Positions 31,925 through 44,832 of a stretch of 64,000 nt of DNA are shown one piece after another. The notes under the pieces are model-generated. The model worked only from the letters and a program-made list of their open reading frames with translations, was not told the DNA's origin and ran no database searches. The translations under genes and the position numbers were made by a program. Numbering within the stretch: position 1 is the stretch's first letter; every line of letters begins with the position of its first letter. The stretch is from Ottelia alismoides (Eukaryota; Streptophyta; Magnoliopsida; Alismatales; Hydrocharitaceae): the NCBI GenBank assembly GCA_037367405.1, contig JAZKJV010003278.1, forward strand, positions 1 to 64,000, read 5' to 3'.

Positions 31925-34170
31925 ATGATGATGGGCATGCGGTATCTTAGGCTACCTTTGGTGGCACTGCTTCACAGCACACATGTCCATCCATATAGGG
32001 AGGTTATGAGAGTTCAGACCCGCTCTCAGAACCCGAGTAATACACATCCTTCTTTTTTAACCTTCCCCACCCATCACCTGAGGAACATCAGTCAGAGAAG
32101 ATATTTGTAGACTTGGTTACACATGAGGTTCATTCTTTTTCCTTTTCAGTGTCTGACAAGATGGCCCAAGAGCAGATATATGATGAGCAGCCAGATATCC
32201 ACGATGTGTTTGATCAGGTGACGATCAACAATACCCTTCTGGCATCCCAGGAGGCTATGTAAAGATAGATCCATAACCACAGGTTTCTCATGACTGAGGT
32301 GAGGTGGGAGTTGACTCAGATGATAGATGGGTGAGTAGATGTGAGAGATGACAGACCCAGTGGTACAGAGATTGCTAGACATGAGGAATGAGCAGATGAC
32401 AGATGCAAGGAGGAGGCCTATGATCCACAAAGACCTTTGCGCACGATGAGTGCATTGCACAACCCAAGTGTAACTCTCACCCACAGGTGGATTCAGCTAC
32501 CATCCCTTCTTGGCGATTTTGAGCTATGGCCCCAGACAATCTAGTTGTTGCCAAAGTTTCATGGTCACGCCACCAAGGAGCCCCATCTGCAGCTACATGA
32601 ATTTGAGAAGATTTGTAGCATAGTCCACGATACATTTCTAGATGAGGGCATGATCAAGCTGATAGCCTTCCCATTTTCCTTGGTTGACAGACCAACCTGA
32701 TGGCTGAAACACTTAGGTAGGGTTGCCACCACCTAGGAGCAGTTGAGGATGAGTACCTCAAAAAATACTATCCACTCGATCAGACGAATGCAGCGCGAGC
32801 TATGACCAACAATTTCACCATGATCCCAAATCAGAAGTTCCTTGAGGCTTGGGATCAATTTAGAGAGCTCATTGACAGATGTCCACATCAAGATATTAGA
32901 AAGCCCAATTTACTCAAGAGATTCTTTTGTCGGTTGACACCTAAGATGTAGGGGCCAGTCAATGCCTCTTGTAGAGGGTCCTATTTTTCCAAGGATGAGG
33001 ATCAGGTCTAGGCCATCTATGAGGAGATGGCTGAGAATTACACAGTAATGACCCAAGCTCATGTTTACACTCATGGGAAGCCCTCCCCCCAGGCATTGTC
33101 TCACCAAGGAGTTGCACTTATAGAGGTCTGTCCATCTTCATTGTATACAGCAACAGCATTAGTAGAGTCATCAGCTGCAGACATGGGCATCATTAGCCAG
33201 ATGTTGGATCGCATGGAGATTATCGAGAAGAAGATGTGACAGGGCCTAGACAAGCTCAACGGGATTGACAAGCTAGCCTAGATTTTGCGTGACCTCAAGA
33301 CAAATATCATGTGCCTCCAAGAGGTACAGACGGCTTCTAAGCCGTAGTCTAGGTCACATGCTGATCAGGGGAGCCGATTGTCACAATCGGCTGCCTTATA
33401 CAGACATGTTCACCATATTCAAGCGGAGCACGTTCAGCCACCCCCGTTGTACCAGTTGCCACTACCACCTGCACTAGACACTCAGATGGTGGTATATCAG
33501 AGTGATCAACCATTGGTATCCCTTCCCCCACCATCGCATGAGAAGATGAATTCGTTGATGGAAGTCAATGGGATTCGATATTCCCAATACCAGTAGCAAC
33601 CACGTGTTCATTGTGATCACCTGGGTTTAAGATGGTCCACTGGATGTGCTCATTCCCAACAGTAGCCTCCAGCACAGTTAGGGCATGGTAATCAGCAGCA
33701 ACCCTAGTACTCCCAGCAAACCGTTCCTCGACTCCAATATCAGGGTCAATAGTGGAGACAATAGTATCCTCATTCTCATTTTCACCAGCCTCCCCCTCAC
33801 TCTTACCAATAACAGTAGCATGGTCAGCCTTAGCACTTCTAGAGAGGCAACCCATCCAGTTCTTGTGCACCCTCATATAAGAACCCAACTTTAGAGCATC
33901 TCACCCATATGATTATAAAGCAGCAGACTACTTTTAGGTGAGAGATGGATGAGTTCAAGTAGGAGATGAGAGAGATCATCAAGGGCAAGGCCACCATACC
34001 TGCACAGATCGAGCCCAATCTGAACAATATGAAGAGAAAATCTAAGCAGGTACAATCTATAGAGTCCGACACTCCTAGTGAGGTACTTGATGACATACAT
34101 CATTTACTTGATGATGATTTTGTGACACTTTGGAGTGGTAGGAAGCCAGCCGGCAGCGACTCATCTAGGT
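31925..34170 (+). pseudogene. gag: gag of D (decayed)
   Basis: It begins ATGATGATGGGC (31925), equivalent to B's ATG at 7069. Capsid similarity to B is visible in pieces at about 32490-33060, e.g. the frames giving FHGHATKEPHLQL, YPLDQTNAARAMTNNFT and FRELIDRCPHQDI. There are many stops and indels. Two TAG codons coincide with TAG codons in B: 32949-32951 (B 8095) and 33960-33962 (B 9151). The Gln/Pro-rich tail is recognisable near 33400-33900. Confidence 0.75.
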
Positions 34171-35835
34171 GACATCCATATGCAGACTCTAGAGCGCCAG
34201 ATGAGCAAGAGATTGGTGTTGATGACGTTGGTGTTGATGGTGGTTCTTATGCCACCCATTTTGGGGATGATCCAGTCAATGGTGTTGTTCCCATTCGTTC
34301 TCCTGATGTTGTAGATGGTGGTGTGATGCCACCAGTGATCCCTATGACGGACCACCATGCGGTACTAACGCCATGACTTAAGATGTTATCGGTGGTAATG
34401 ATGCCACCAAAGTCTAAGTACAGAGACTATAGTTGTTTTGACCACTACTCATGTACTAGAGGATGATTTTCTTAGAAAATACAAAAATTAGAAAAAAAAA
34501 TTAAAAATAAAAATATGAATAACAGAAGGGTTTCTGTATCTTCGCCTAGTCCATTTGTTGTGAATGATGGTGATTATATGGATTCCAATCATTTGCATTA
34601 TCGGAGACCTTCTCCTACCACAGACCCTCTAGTTCGTGAGGAGGGTCCCTCTATCCCCTTCCCTCAAGCACTCCGCTTATTGAAGGGCTAAAAATAGAAA
34701 ATCCCAAAAAGAGACATCAACTAAATTTCAGTGAGCAGATGATAGATAGATTACATATCCAGTTGTATCTTCAGGAGGTATTAGAGCACATCCTTCTCTT
34801 CAAGAATAACCTTAGAGAGAAGACAACAACCTGTAGGAAGAAGAGGTGCAGCTACAATGCGGAAATCCATGTGATCACCTGTGCCACGTGCTTTGCTATT
34901 CAGAATCAGTTTTTATTGCCAGCCAAGAGACCAGATCCAGGGCTTTGTATGTCAGATTCCACATTCACGAGTAGTGGTTCGATCGTACTCTATTAGACAG
35001 TGGGTATTTGACTAATCTTCTTCTGGCAACCTTACTTGCCCGCTTCTAGTTTGGCCCTCTATGATAGAGCAGGACAATACATCAGTTTGTAGATAGATCT
35101 TTCAAGAGGCCAAAAGGGTTGCTGAAGGATGTTGTCATCATTATTTAGGGCATGAAATTCCCCGTGGACTTCATTGTGTTGGACATGGACATCCCTGAGT
35201 GTATGATCGATACCCCCATCATATTAGGCTAACCTTTCCTGCCAACCGCAAAGGTCATTACTGATCATGATAGTGGGAATGTATACTTTCACGTTGAGGA
35301 AGAGAGTATAAAAATATAAATGATTGAGGATATGAGAGAAATATATTTAGATAGCTTAGACCATGGATCAGAGGTGATGCCAGATTCAGAGCCAGACATC
35401 AACTACGAGTGTGATTTTGTGATTACAGACGACGAGGCAATTTGGGCAGATCTGATTTCAGGGGCTCTTTCCATACCTTCAGACTTAGCATATTCATAGA
35501 TGCCAACTGATGAGAGATCGGAGAGCACACATGTGGCACAGGATACCTTAGTGACTGGTGATGCAGTTTTTGTTAGTGAGGTTGATTTCATTTCATGTTA
35601 TTTAGATTCAGATCCCTCATACTCATACACATATTTTGATTAGAAGGATTTTGATGAGTATTTTCCATGTTTGATGCCTACAGAGCCTACAAACAGGATG
35701 CAGATAGAGCCAGTGTAGTTGAAAGAGACACCAGTAGTGCCATCTTCGTCGAGTTCAGTTGAGCAGCGAGAGTTCTCCCATTCAGATCCGGTAGCCTTCA
35801 CTCAGACATTTAAGAGGCAATAATTGTCAGCTCTC
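34171..35835 (+). pseudogene. Linker, protease and spacer of D (decayed)
   Basis: The 34739-34996 frame gives LHIQLYLQEVLEHILLFK and NAEIHVITCATCFAIQN, the pre-protease segment of B. Protease follows with LLDSG (34988-35002), but the next residues read YLTNLLLAT instead of SSINLLPAA. VLDMDIPECMIDTPIILG-like coding lies at about 35180-35230. The spacer keeps the CDFVITDDEAIWADL segment (about 35409-35453). Several stops are present. Confidence 0.75.
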
Positions 35836-37000
35836 ACATGCCCATAATTGAAGACCTTGCCATTTATCATGAAGTATAGATTCCTTGCAGCCAAGCCAGA
35901 GATGTTTCTAGTCATTATCTTAGTGGATTTGATTGATGACCAAGAATCTCATCTGATGGCGGTTCTTGAGTGGAACTACAAGTCAATCGGTTGGTTTGTA
36001 GCAGCTATCCAAGGGATAAGTCCGGCCATGTGCTCCCACCACATCTATATCAAGGATGATGCTAAGCCTTCACGAAAGTTTCAGTGCATGCTGAACATGA
36101 ATCTTCGAAATGTGGTCATGAAGGAAATATCTAAGTGGTGGAGCACCGATTTTATTAACCCCATCTCCGACTCCAAGTGGATTAGTCCATTATATGTTGT
36201 ACCTAAGAAGACATGCATCACTACAGTTGTGAGTGAGGCTAGAGAGGAGATTGCTACCCATGTACCCAATTCTTAGAGGGTATGTGCGGACTACAGACGA
36301 TTGAATCTGGACACCAAGAAGGATCCCTTCCCGCTACCATTTATTGATCAGATTATTGAAAGATTAGATGGGAAGAGTCATTACTACTTTCTTGATGTGT
36401 ACTCGAGGTATAATCAGGTGGACATTGCGCCCGAAGACCAGGTAAAATGACATTCACCTGTTTGTTTGAGACGTATGCTTTTAAACGAATGCCCCTTTGG
36501 CTTATGTAATGCCCCAGCTACATTCCAAAGGTGCATGCTTTACATCTTTCTAGACATGGTGGGAGATTGTTTAGAGGTCTCCATTGATGAGTTTTCTATT
36601 TGTGGCGATGGGTTTGATGCTTTCCTTTATTTCATAGACCGAGTTCTTCAATGGTGCATTACGGTCAACCATGTTCTATCTTGGGAGAAGATTCATTTTA
36701 TGATGACTCAGGGGACGGTTCTTGGTCATATCTTATCCAATAGGGGCATGGAGGTTTATTTGACCAAGGTGGAAATCATCAGGAAACTCAATCCATCATC
36801 CAATTTATAGCAATTCTGGTCTGTTCTAGGGCATGTCAGTTTCTACCGATGGTTCATTAAGGACTTCAGTAATATTTCCTGGCCGCTTATTGATCTTCTC
36901 ACTAAATACATTGAGTTCATTATAGATGATAAGTGTCTATCATCAATTGAGACCCTCAAGGACTTGGTTGTGTAAGCTCCTGTCCTTCAGCCACCCAATT
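35836..37000 (+). pseudogene. Reverse transcriptase of D (catalytic box lost)
   Basis: LKTLPFIMKYRFLAAKPEMF opens the domain at about 35845. Then come CADYRRLNLDTKKDPFPLP (36285-36340), a frameshift near 36445, and the frame 36466-36810 with PFGLCNAPATFQRCM. The catalytic box reads VSIDEFSICGD (about 36577-36610) where B has VFMDDFSVYGD, so the second catalytic Asp is Glu. This substitution, the stops and the frameshift make the enzyme inactive. Confidence 0.85.
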
Positions 37001-37400
37001 GGTCTCTCCCATTTGAGATCATGATGGATGCTTTTGATTTTGCCATAAGGGTTATGCTACGACAGATGGGGGATGGATTTCCATTTGCCACACACTACGC
37101 TAGCAATAATTTGGATGCCGCAAAGCAGAATTATACTGTTACAGAGAAGGAGATGCTAGTTGCAGTCTTTACTATGGATAAGTTTCGATCTTATATTCTC
37201 GGATCTAGAGTGACTATTTATATAGATCACACCGACATCTGATATTTAATGGACAAGAAGGATTCCAAAGCACGCTTGACTAGATGGATCTTTCTACTTC
37301 AGGAGTTTTATATTGAGATTAGGGATAAATCTAGAGTCAAGAATGTGGTGGCGGATCACCTCTCCCGATTAGAGCATCTTGAAGATTCTGAGACTACCAC
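37001..37400 (+). pseudogene. RNase H of D (decayed)
   Basis: The frames 37021-37242 and 37249-37400 have [37 protein letters not shown] and [13 protein letters not shown]. Three of the four acidic residues are easily placed; the first (B: TDAS) reads MDAF. A TGA stop at 37240-37242 (arginine in B) splits the domain. Confidence 0.8.
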
Positions 37401-38739
37401 ACCTATCATGGAGACATTCCCAGACAAGGAGATTTTTTATCTCTCCTCTCTCCCATGGTATGCTGACAATGTGAACTATCTTGTTGCCAAGAAAATTCCA
37501 CAAGGTTGGACCAGACATCGACTTGAGACTTTCCTAGCAAAGTTCAAGTCGTGCCATTGGGAGGATCCCACCCTTTACCATGAAGGGGGGATAGTGCCTG
37601 GCGTCGGTGTATTCCTTGGGAGGATAACCATAGCGTCCTCACCTATTGCCACAATTTTGAGGCAAGAGGACATCACTCTAGGAGACGGACATCACAAAAG
37701 TTTCTCCAATCTGGCCTTGGTGGCCAATACTCTTCAAGTATTCAAATGAATTCGTGAAGCGATGTACTGACTATCATAGTATGGGTAGTTGTGGTCATGG
37801 AGACATGATGTCGATGCAGACCATTCACTTTTGTGAGGCTTTTGACACATGGGGCATCGATTTTATGGGCCCATTTTATAATAATAAAGGATTCGAGTAC
37901 ATTTTATTGGTTGTGGGTTATGTAAGCCGTTGGGTTGAGGCCATCCCCCCCCCCCCCCCGAGCCGCTAATACGATGACCATTTGTGTATTCTTAAGGAAG
38001 AATACCATATCATGGTTTAGGATTCCTAGAGTTTTGATTTCTGGCAGGGGGACTCATTTTATCAATGATAAGGTAAGGGCCCTTGATAACGAGTTTAGCA
38101 GAGACCATAGAGTTGCCACTATATCATCCACAGATAAATGGTATTGCTAAGGTTTAGAACCAAGAGATCAAGATGATATTGCAGAAGGTTATCCACCCAG
38201 ACTGAAAGGATTGGCCGCAGCTTTTGGACTCGGTCTTGTGGGCCTATAGGACATCCTTCAGGACACATTTGGGTTCATCTCCATTGTGACTCGTTTATGG
38301 CAAGCCGTGCCACTTAGATGTTGAGATTAAGCACAAGTCACTATGGGCAATCATAAAGATATTATCGGATTCTGAAAGTATAAGAGATCAAAGGAGAGAA
38401 GAGTTAGCAGCCCTAGAAGAGGTTAGAGTTACAACCTTCTCAAGTAGCCTACAGTATAAGGATAGAGTAAAGATATGGCATGATTATCACATCAGCCATA
38501 AGTAGTTTGAGACGAACAAGAAAGTATGGATATTTGATACTAGACTAAGATAATTTCCAGGGAAATTACTGAGAAAATGGAAGGGACCGTACTTGGTTAG
38601 AGAGGTGCATGACAATGGCAGTATTGACATATCCGAGTTGTCTTTTGAGTCCACCTTTTGAGTCAATGGTCAACGTCTGAAGCCCTTTCTTGATCATGAT
38701 CCGCTGACTATTGATGTTGCCCCTATTAATTTTATATAA
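37401..38739 (+). pseudogene. Integrase of D (decayed)
   Basis: The HHCC module is damaged (frameshift near 37590-37750, then CTDYHSMG for CTDCQRKG). The core begins WGIDFMGPFYNNKGFEYILL (about 37850) and runs to SRWVEAIP, where a 15-C run (37945-37959) replaces the RDVDA-type codons of B. LISGRGTHFIND (about 38035) has Gly in place of the second catalytic Asp. The C-terminal module is visible as KWKGPYLVREVHDNGSIDIS (about 38575-38635), ending with TAA at 38737-38739. The protein is not functional. Confidence 0.85.
37945..37959 (+). repeat. C15 homopolymer in D integrase
   Basis: Fifteen consecutive C interrupt integrase coding sequence after VEAIP, where B has no such run. It could be a true expansion or a sequencing/assembly error. 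Confidence 0.6.
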
Positions 38740-38879
38740 GATGTGTTCTTTGATTCTCATCTTCTACGTCTCATACCTGATTTACACTACCGTTCCATAT
38801 CCTTGTATATCCATGTTTTCTATATCATTCGTTCATTCATTCGTTTTGTTCAACGCCCCATCTCTCTCTTATGATTTTG

Positions 38880-39430
38880 CTATACAAAGGATGCACTTTT
38901 TCCTAAGTATAGGTGGTTGTTAGACCCATGTTTTTCATATATTTGTTTAATCTATTACCTATGTTTTGCTGCCTATACTCAAAGACATCCTACCCTAAGT
39001 ATAAGGGAGGTAATATCTATTTTTCTTGCCTTTGATTGCTCACTCACTTGTCCCTCAACTGTTGATACTCTTTTCTATACTTAAGGATCTTTTACCCTAA
39101 GTATAGGGGGGGACAGGTCGAGTCATTGATTTTATGTACATTCTCTCCCTTGGTTTTCCGCCTTTGTACAGTCTTATATACTTAGGATCATTTGATCCTA
39201 AGTATAGGGGGAACACCAACTTCGATTCATTTTATTCTTTCATTCTCTTGAGACATTGTAGTATAGGAATCCTTTCACTTGTCCATACTCAGCACGAGTT
39301 ATGTCTTCCTGCATCGCTCTCTGATCACTCTGGGACATCGTTCGAGCTAAGTATAGGGGGGTGTCGTATATTTTAGCCATAACTCGTACGTTGGGGTTAA
39401 TAACATGGCCATTATTTGTAAATTTGGTCT
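38880..39430 (+). repeat. Hairpin array of element D
   Basis: Five units: 38880-38912; 38973-39003; 39075-39106; 39177-39206 (perfect 13-bp stem TATACTTAGGATC with GATCCTAAGTATA); and the long last unit, about 39284-39356, ending GCTAAGTATAG and a G-run, with CATAACTCGTAC at 39379-39390 able to pair with its ACGAGTTATG. One unit more than in B; otherwise the same order and the same G-runs. Confidence 0.85.
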
Positions 39431-40110
39431 ACAAATGTTTTCAAGATTGTTTGTAATTTTTTTTTGTAAAAAGATTTGCAAATTCTTTTTGTAAAAACCT
39501 TTGTAGAATTATTTTTTGTAAAATGTTTGTAAAAATATTTTGTTTGTAAAATGTTTGTAAATTATATAGTGTATCAAAATTATATATATTGTACAAATGT
39601 TATGAAATGTATAAATGCAAAATGTTTGCAAAAGCCTTTTTAAAAAACTATTTGTAAAGAGATTTGTAAAATTAGTTTTGATGAAGGTTTTGAAAATATT
39701 TTGGAAAATTTGAATTTTTTTAGAAAAATGCTTGTAAAATATTTTGTCACATGGGTGGTAAATTATGCGGTATATCAAGTAGTTATATACAGATGTTGTA
39801 AATTCTTTGTAAATAAAACCTACAATTATTTGAAAACTTTTTATATAAACTCTTGTGTATAAAATCCCTTTATAAATTCTTGTAGATAAAATCCACTTGT
39901 AAAAATTGTATATGAAACTTGTAAATAAAACCCTTGTAAATATGTACATATTTTTGTAAATGTTTTTTAAAAAATTCTTTTTCCTATTAAAAATAGCATA
40001 AAAATTGAAAAAGATGAAATCCATAGAAATCTGCAAAAATTCTTTGAAAAACTTTTCGAACAGATTTTTGCCTTTTCCTTTCTTTTCAAATGTTTTGTAA
40101 ATATTCCTTG
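39410..40110 (+). promoter_or_regulatory. TGTAAATA cluster of D
   Basis: Exact octamers lie at 39808-39815, 39920-39927, 39935-39942 and 40096-40103 within a TTGTAAAA-rich tract. Same place in the element as in A and B. Confidence 0.4.
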
Positions 40111-41305
40111 CATGTGCATATGCATTTTTCTGGATAGTATTGACATTTAAACTAGTCTGTAATAAAATTGAAGAATGGAGCCTGGTTGAGACCTTAATCC
40201 ACTTAATTTCAGAGGAACCTTATAGGAACTAGAGTTGAGACTTTTTAGGTCCTAGCGACTTAATTCTTTGAGTCCACAAGACTATGTTCACATGTCATCT
40301 TGATTGGTCTAAGTAGAATATTTTACAGCATATGCATGATTCTTCTAGATAGTGGCTTTAAGTTGGACAAGCACTCTACACGTAGCTCTTCATGGATGAG
40401 GTGGTGAGGGGGCAGAATCCTTTGACTTGGGGTAGCACACGGGTATGTAACAACTAGTGGAACCATCTAACTTCCTTTAGGGAGGGTAGTGCATCTCAAC
40501 CTGGTCTAGTAGCAATAAGGTCTAATGATAGGATGTCGTGGGGTTGCAATAATGCTTCAAAAGAGGGATAGTCTACTGACTCAAGAAGAAAAACTCCTTA
40601 TGTACATGTTGCACCTTGTAGATATGTTTTATATATATGTCATAAAAAAATGCAAAAACTCTAAAAAAGGGGACATGCCTGAGTGAAAATAAGATGCATG
40701 TCGGAATATATATAGTTGAATAAGAAAAGCTTATGTGATACATTGTCTCATCTCAGGAAACCTTACAGGTGGAGACTTGGCTACATTGGTCAAGCTCCAA
40801 GGGATATGTGGCTAAACTGGTTGTGGTCCATTCTCTCATTTCCCCATCTTCTTGAGTCGGTTGCATTTGAACTTAGAAGGGAATACCCTGCTCCTCGAGG
40901 AAGGAGTTGCTGGAATGGTGGACTAGAGTTACCTTGTTGAGGGAGGTTTTTTCTTTGCCATTTCTGAGGTGGGGAGCTATATATCACTTGCACAGTACAA
41001 GTAAAGATTCACAGTCATAAGAGTTTGCGTATGTAGACTTGTTCCGACCAGACTTTTGAGGCAAACCGAATAGGAGTCTTGTGGAACTTAGAATCTATTA
41101 GGTTTTAATTCCACTTCCTAATAAGATTCTGCCAGACTAATAATCCAAAGGTCTGATCGAGCTCCACACTCCAATTTTATGAAGATAAGTTTAATAATTA
41201 ATATTGTTCTAAATTCTTTGCCTTTTCTTTTCTTTATTTCTTGTTCACTTCTTTTTCAAATAAGGGTTTGCTAGAAGATTAGAAAAGGTGAAGTACAGGG
41301 AGGTA

Positions 41306-44300
41306 TGAATCCCTGATTCACATCCTTTATTCTTTTGTTTTCACCAAATCCCCTCTGTATCTGTAAATAGGTATCAAATACAATAAATTAGCATTGTGCA
41401 TACACTTCTTAATATTGTGTAAATAACATTCTTTTTGGCCAAAATAAAAGAATAAAGAATAAAAGAAAAAGATTAAAATAAGGATGTATTTATGCAATAA
41501 ATGCAGACTGACCTGAACCCCGAGAGAAGGCCAAATATTGGCCTTATCGATAAGGAATAAAGTAGGGAGAGATAGGGTCCTTATTCATTGTATATTCATC
41601 ACTACACATCCTATATATATCATTCACCTATTTTATTTGAATGAAGTGATCCCAAATTGAAATTTTTTCTTTAATAATTTGTAAATAAAAATATAAATAA
41701 AAATAATTAATAATCACAGTATAAAAATGTCTACAAATGCACAACACTTATACTTGTATTTATTTATTAATTTATTTGCTAAATATTCTGTATATATCTC
41801 TAACACTTGTATATGTTTATAATAATTACATAAAATTGAAAAATTCATAAAACACAAATTAAATTAAAAATAAAATCATCTTTTAATTGAATAAATTTCT
41901 AAGCATGGATATATTGTACATAATAACCATTTGTATAATACATATAATCATTTTGTAAAAATCAAATAAAAATACTTTTATATCCCTTAATTCATCTTGT
42001 AAATAAATAAAATATAAAAAAATATTTTTAAATAAATAATAAAATAAAAATGCATTTAAATAATATATAGATATACCATACTACTAAATTATACCATACA
42101 CTTTATATACCATATATATTTATCATTGAAAATAATTAAAAATCGCATAAAATAGTTTATAAAATATCTAGAATTTTTTATGTCTATAGCTTTTTTATTT
42201 TAAATTCATTTTCTATTTTTAATTTAATGTTCTTTGATTTTGTAAATTATTGAATTCTGATTGGTCAACCTGGGTCCATTGATCTGGGCCAACCTCTCCT
42301 CCGACCAGGTCCGATTAGGGCATGCTTTGTTGGACCCGATCTCTTGCCTTTTTCCTGATCGACTCCGACCACTTCTCCCCTCGGTTAACACACCCGATTA
42401 TTCATGTAAGATCGACGATCTTCGCAGATCCCTTTGTAGTATCGGATCCTCCTAAGGTTTTGTGCATTCTTTTGATCTTTCTAGATCCCCCGGGACCCTA
42501 TAAAACATCTCTCCCAACCTCCACTGCAGCAGAGCTCGTTCCTCGTAGCCACTTCTCTACACCTTCATCTCTAGGGTAGTGACAGGACTTGGTTAGACCA
42601 TCTTGAAGCTTGATTTGGTGCCGAGTGGGTGAAGCTCGCTTCGTGGCCGGAGACAACTGACGTGACCAGCCTCTTCGACCTTGCACAATATCAAGGCCAC
42701 AACCTCACCTCCACCTCTGCCTTGCATCACCTTTCATTCCAGCACACTCAAGTACCACCGCACCTATCCCATTTTGATGTTTATTTTGATTCATCCATTA
42801 TCATCATCATCGACTGTAGGTGCTCCGACATCAGGTCGGACCCCCGTTTCACCCATCCATCCATCCCGAGCCATCCACCCTCCAACGTAAGATGATCATC
42901 CTATATCTTGCTCATTGGAGCAAGACTAGGCCTAGACTTCTCCCCTCACGTACATCGGAAGTGAAGTTCATTCCCCCACCGCTTCCCCTTTTCTTTAGAT
43001 GCAAATAACCACTGTCAAGGCTTCTCCCTCAAGAAGTGATATCCCTTGCAGGTTCTGGACGGACGGGAGGCTCGAATCGAGCCTCGACCTCAACGGCTAA
43101 ACACCTCCAGGTGTTGTACCCTCTAGCGCCACATCTAGATGTTTGTCAGGCCACCTATGACCTACACTCCACGTGGGGCACCTTTAGGAGGGTGTTGCAT
43201 TTTGCAGCAAGCCGATCATCACCATGGATAGCTAAATTTTTGCGATGAAAAATTTCCCTACACCGCCTTCTTCTAGTTCCACCATGCCTTTACATCATTG
43301 GATGAGGAGTTTCCCCGATTTTGATCGAGGACATCCTTTCACACCCAAAAGATGACACTCTGACAGACCTCTAACAGTTCTGTACCGCACGATCATGCTT
43401 TAGACAAAGACGTCAGATCTTTCCAACCCACCATCTGACCGCATGTCTGCCACATTCCCTGTGCCATCAGATCTCCAGTAAACAGTCATCTAGATCGTAC
43501 GTCAGAAGCGTCCACGCATGTGCCATGTGTCTACAAGGGTAGATTACATTTCATCCCCTTTATTTGTTACTATTTCGTTTTAGTTTAATAATTGTAAAAA
43601 TTAGTTCAAACATTTGTAGTAAGGACCTCATGTTTTACATTTTTGCATTTTAATCCCGCTGAGTCGAGCTCATGTGTATCTGCCATGCTTTTGTGGGATA
43701 TTTACAAAATGTTACCTGTGGTGCTTGCTTGTTATCTTAATCAGACAAGTTTTATGGTAATTACATTTATGCCCCTGTGAGTGTTTGTCATGTGTAGTGT
43801 ATGTTTTTGTTGGGATAATTGTAATTTTGCCATGGATTTTCGTTGCTTGTTAATTTTTGTCCCTAAAACTTAAATGAATTACGTTCAGGTCTTTCTATTC
43901 CAGCATTTTATTTTTTCTTTTATTAGTTAGAATATATATTATTTTAACTCTAAAAATACCATGAAAATTTCATGTAGCTCCTACTATTGTGTTTTCATGT
44001 GGTGATTTTTATGAGTTAATTTTCTTTTATTTAATTTTATTAAAAATATAAAAATGTCATTCTTCTTGTTTGATTTATAAAATTCATAAAAATTCGAAAA
44101 ATGCCTTAAAAACTCTCAAAAATTTAGGGAAGCTTTATTTTTAGTTGTTTTTATTTCTATACAATTTTCATCTTATTTGCTTTTATAAAACCCTAATATT
44201 TTGCAAAACATCAAAAATCCCATAAAAATCATATAAAATCCATTAGAAATCTAAAATTGTTATTTCCATCTTTGTTTGTAGATATTTTCTTGTAGTTTTA

Positions 44301-44832
44301 AATAAAAATGGTTTCCATGAGTTTTAAGCCAAATTTCTATTTTTAAATTGAAAAATAATCCTGACTGTGCACTATTTGCATGTTTTCCTAGTTTTTTATT
44401 TTTTTAGAAAATTCCAAAAACATCCAAAAATCTACAATTTTTATGAAAGCTATAAAACACAAAAAAAAACTTGAATTTTCTATGTACTTTTAACCTATTT
44501 GAAAAATACAAAAAGAGGTATTTATTTGCCTTTAAATCGTTGTTTCTATTTTCCTTATTTTAAAAAACTAATAATATTACAAATTGAAAACCACTAAAAA
44601 GAAAATAAAAATCCTTCGACTTCTTTGAGTAACCTACGTAGTTTATTACAATGCTCCTTGTGTTCGACCCTGGTCGCTCTACCAGGTTAATAAAAGTAGT
44701 TATACCACTTTGCTTGATTTGCTTAATTTCGTCAGTGGAGAAATAATTTTCTCATATTTCAACTTGATTGTTTTGTGCGACAATGCCGTGTTAATTAATC
44801 AACTTAACCTGAGTTAGCTGGGTCGCTTATTA
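41306..44832 (+). repeat. 3' LTR of element D
   Basis: It starts TGAATCCCTGATTCACA, itself a short palindrome, right after the PPT and ends TTATTA (decayed TTATCA). It is full length (3527 bp), including the GC-rich block with TATAAA at 42499-42504 that the 5' LTR lacks. Hairpin plus AATAAA is at 44669-44694. The second half (43262-44832) aligns with 28825-30392. Confidence 0.9.
42499..42504 (+). promoter_or_regulatory. Candidate TATA box of D 3' LTR
   Basis: CGGGACCCTATAAAACATCTC lies about 235 bp downstream of the ATTGG/W-box cluster (42260-42294), the same arrangement as in A and B. The segment is deleted from D's 5' LTR. Confidence 0.55.

Larger units (their letters stand above)
38740..41305 (+). 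other. 3' noncoding region and PPT of D
   Basis: 2.6 kb with the same order as in B: hairpin array (38880-39430), TGTAAATA-rich tract (39410-40110), conserved domain (about 40130-41190) and PPT GAAGTACAGGGAGGTA (41290-41305). A minus-strand frame of 175 codons at 39509-40036 is AT-driven low-complexity text and is not accepted. No envelope-like ORF. Confidence 0.75.
27830..44832 (+). mobile_element. Element D: Athila-like retrotransposon inserted in C's gag, full layout but decayed
   Basis: The element is about 17.0 kb: 5' LTR 27830-30392, PBS 30396-30413, leader, gag from 31925, protease, RT, RNase H, integrase ending 38739, 3' noncoding region, PPT to 41305, 3' LTR 41306-44832. The termini have decayed (CG for TG at 27830; TA for CA at 44831-44832) and no exact target duplication is left (TGCGA left, ATGCA right). 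It is homologous to B over its whole length but clearly a different family, with many stops. The minus-strand gag of C lies on both sides, which fixes the insertion. Confidence 0.9.

Noticed and set aside
39509..40036. Minus-strand frame of 175 codons in D's 3' noncoding region
   Set aside because: Repetitive Phe/Ile/Tyr/Lys text produced by TTGTAAAA-type repeats; no counterpart in A or B.
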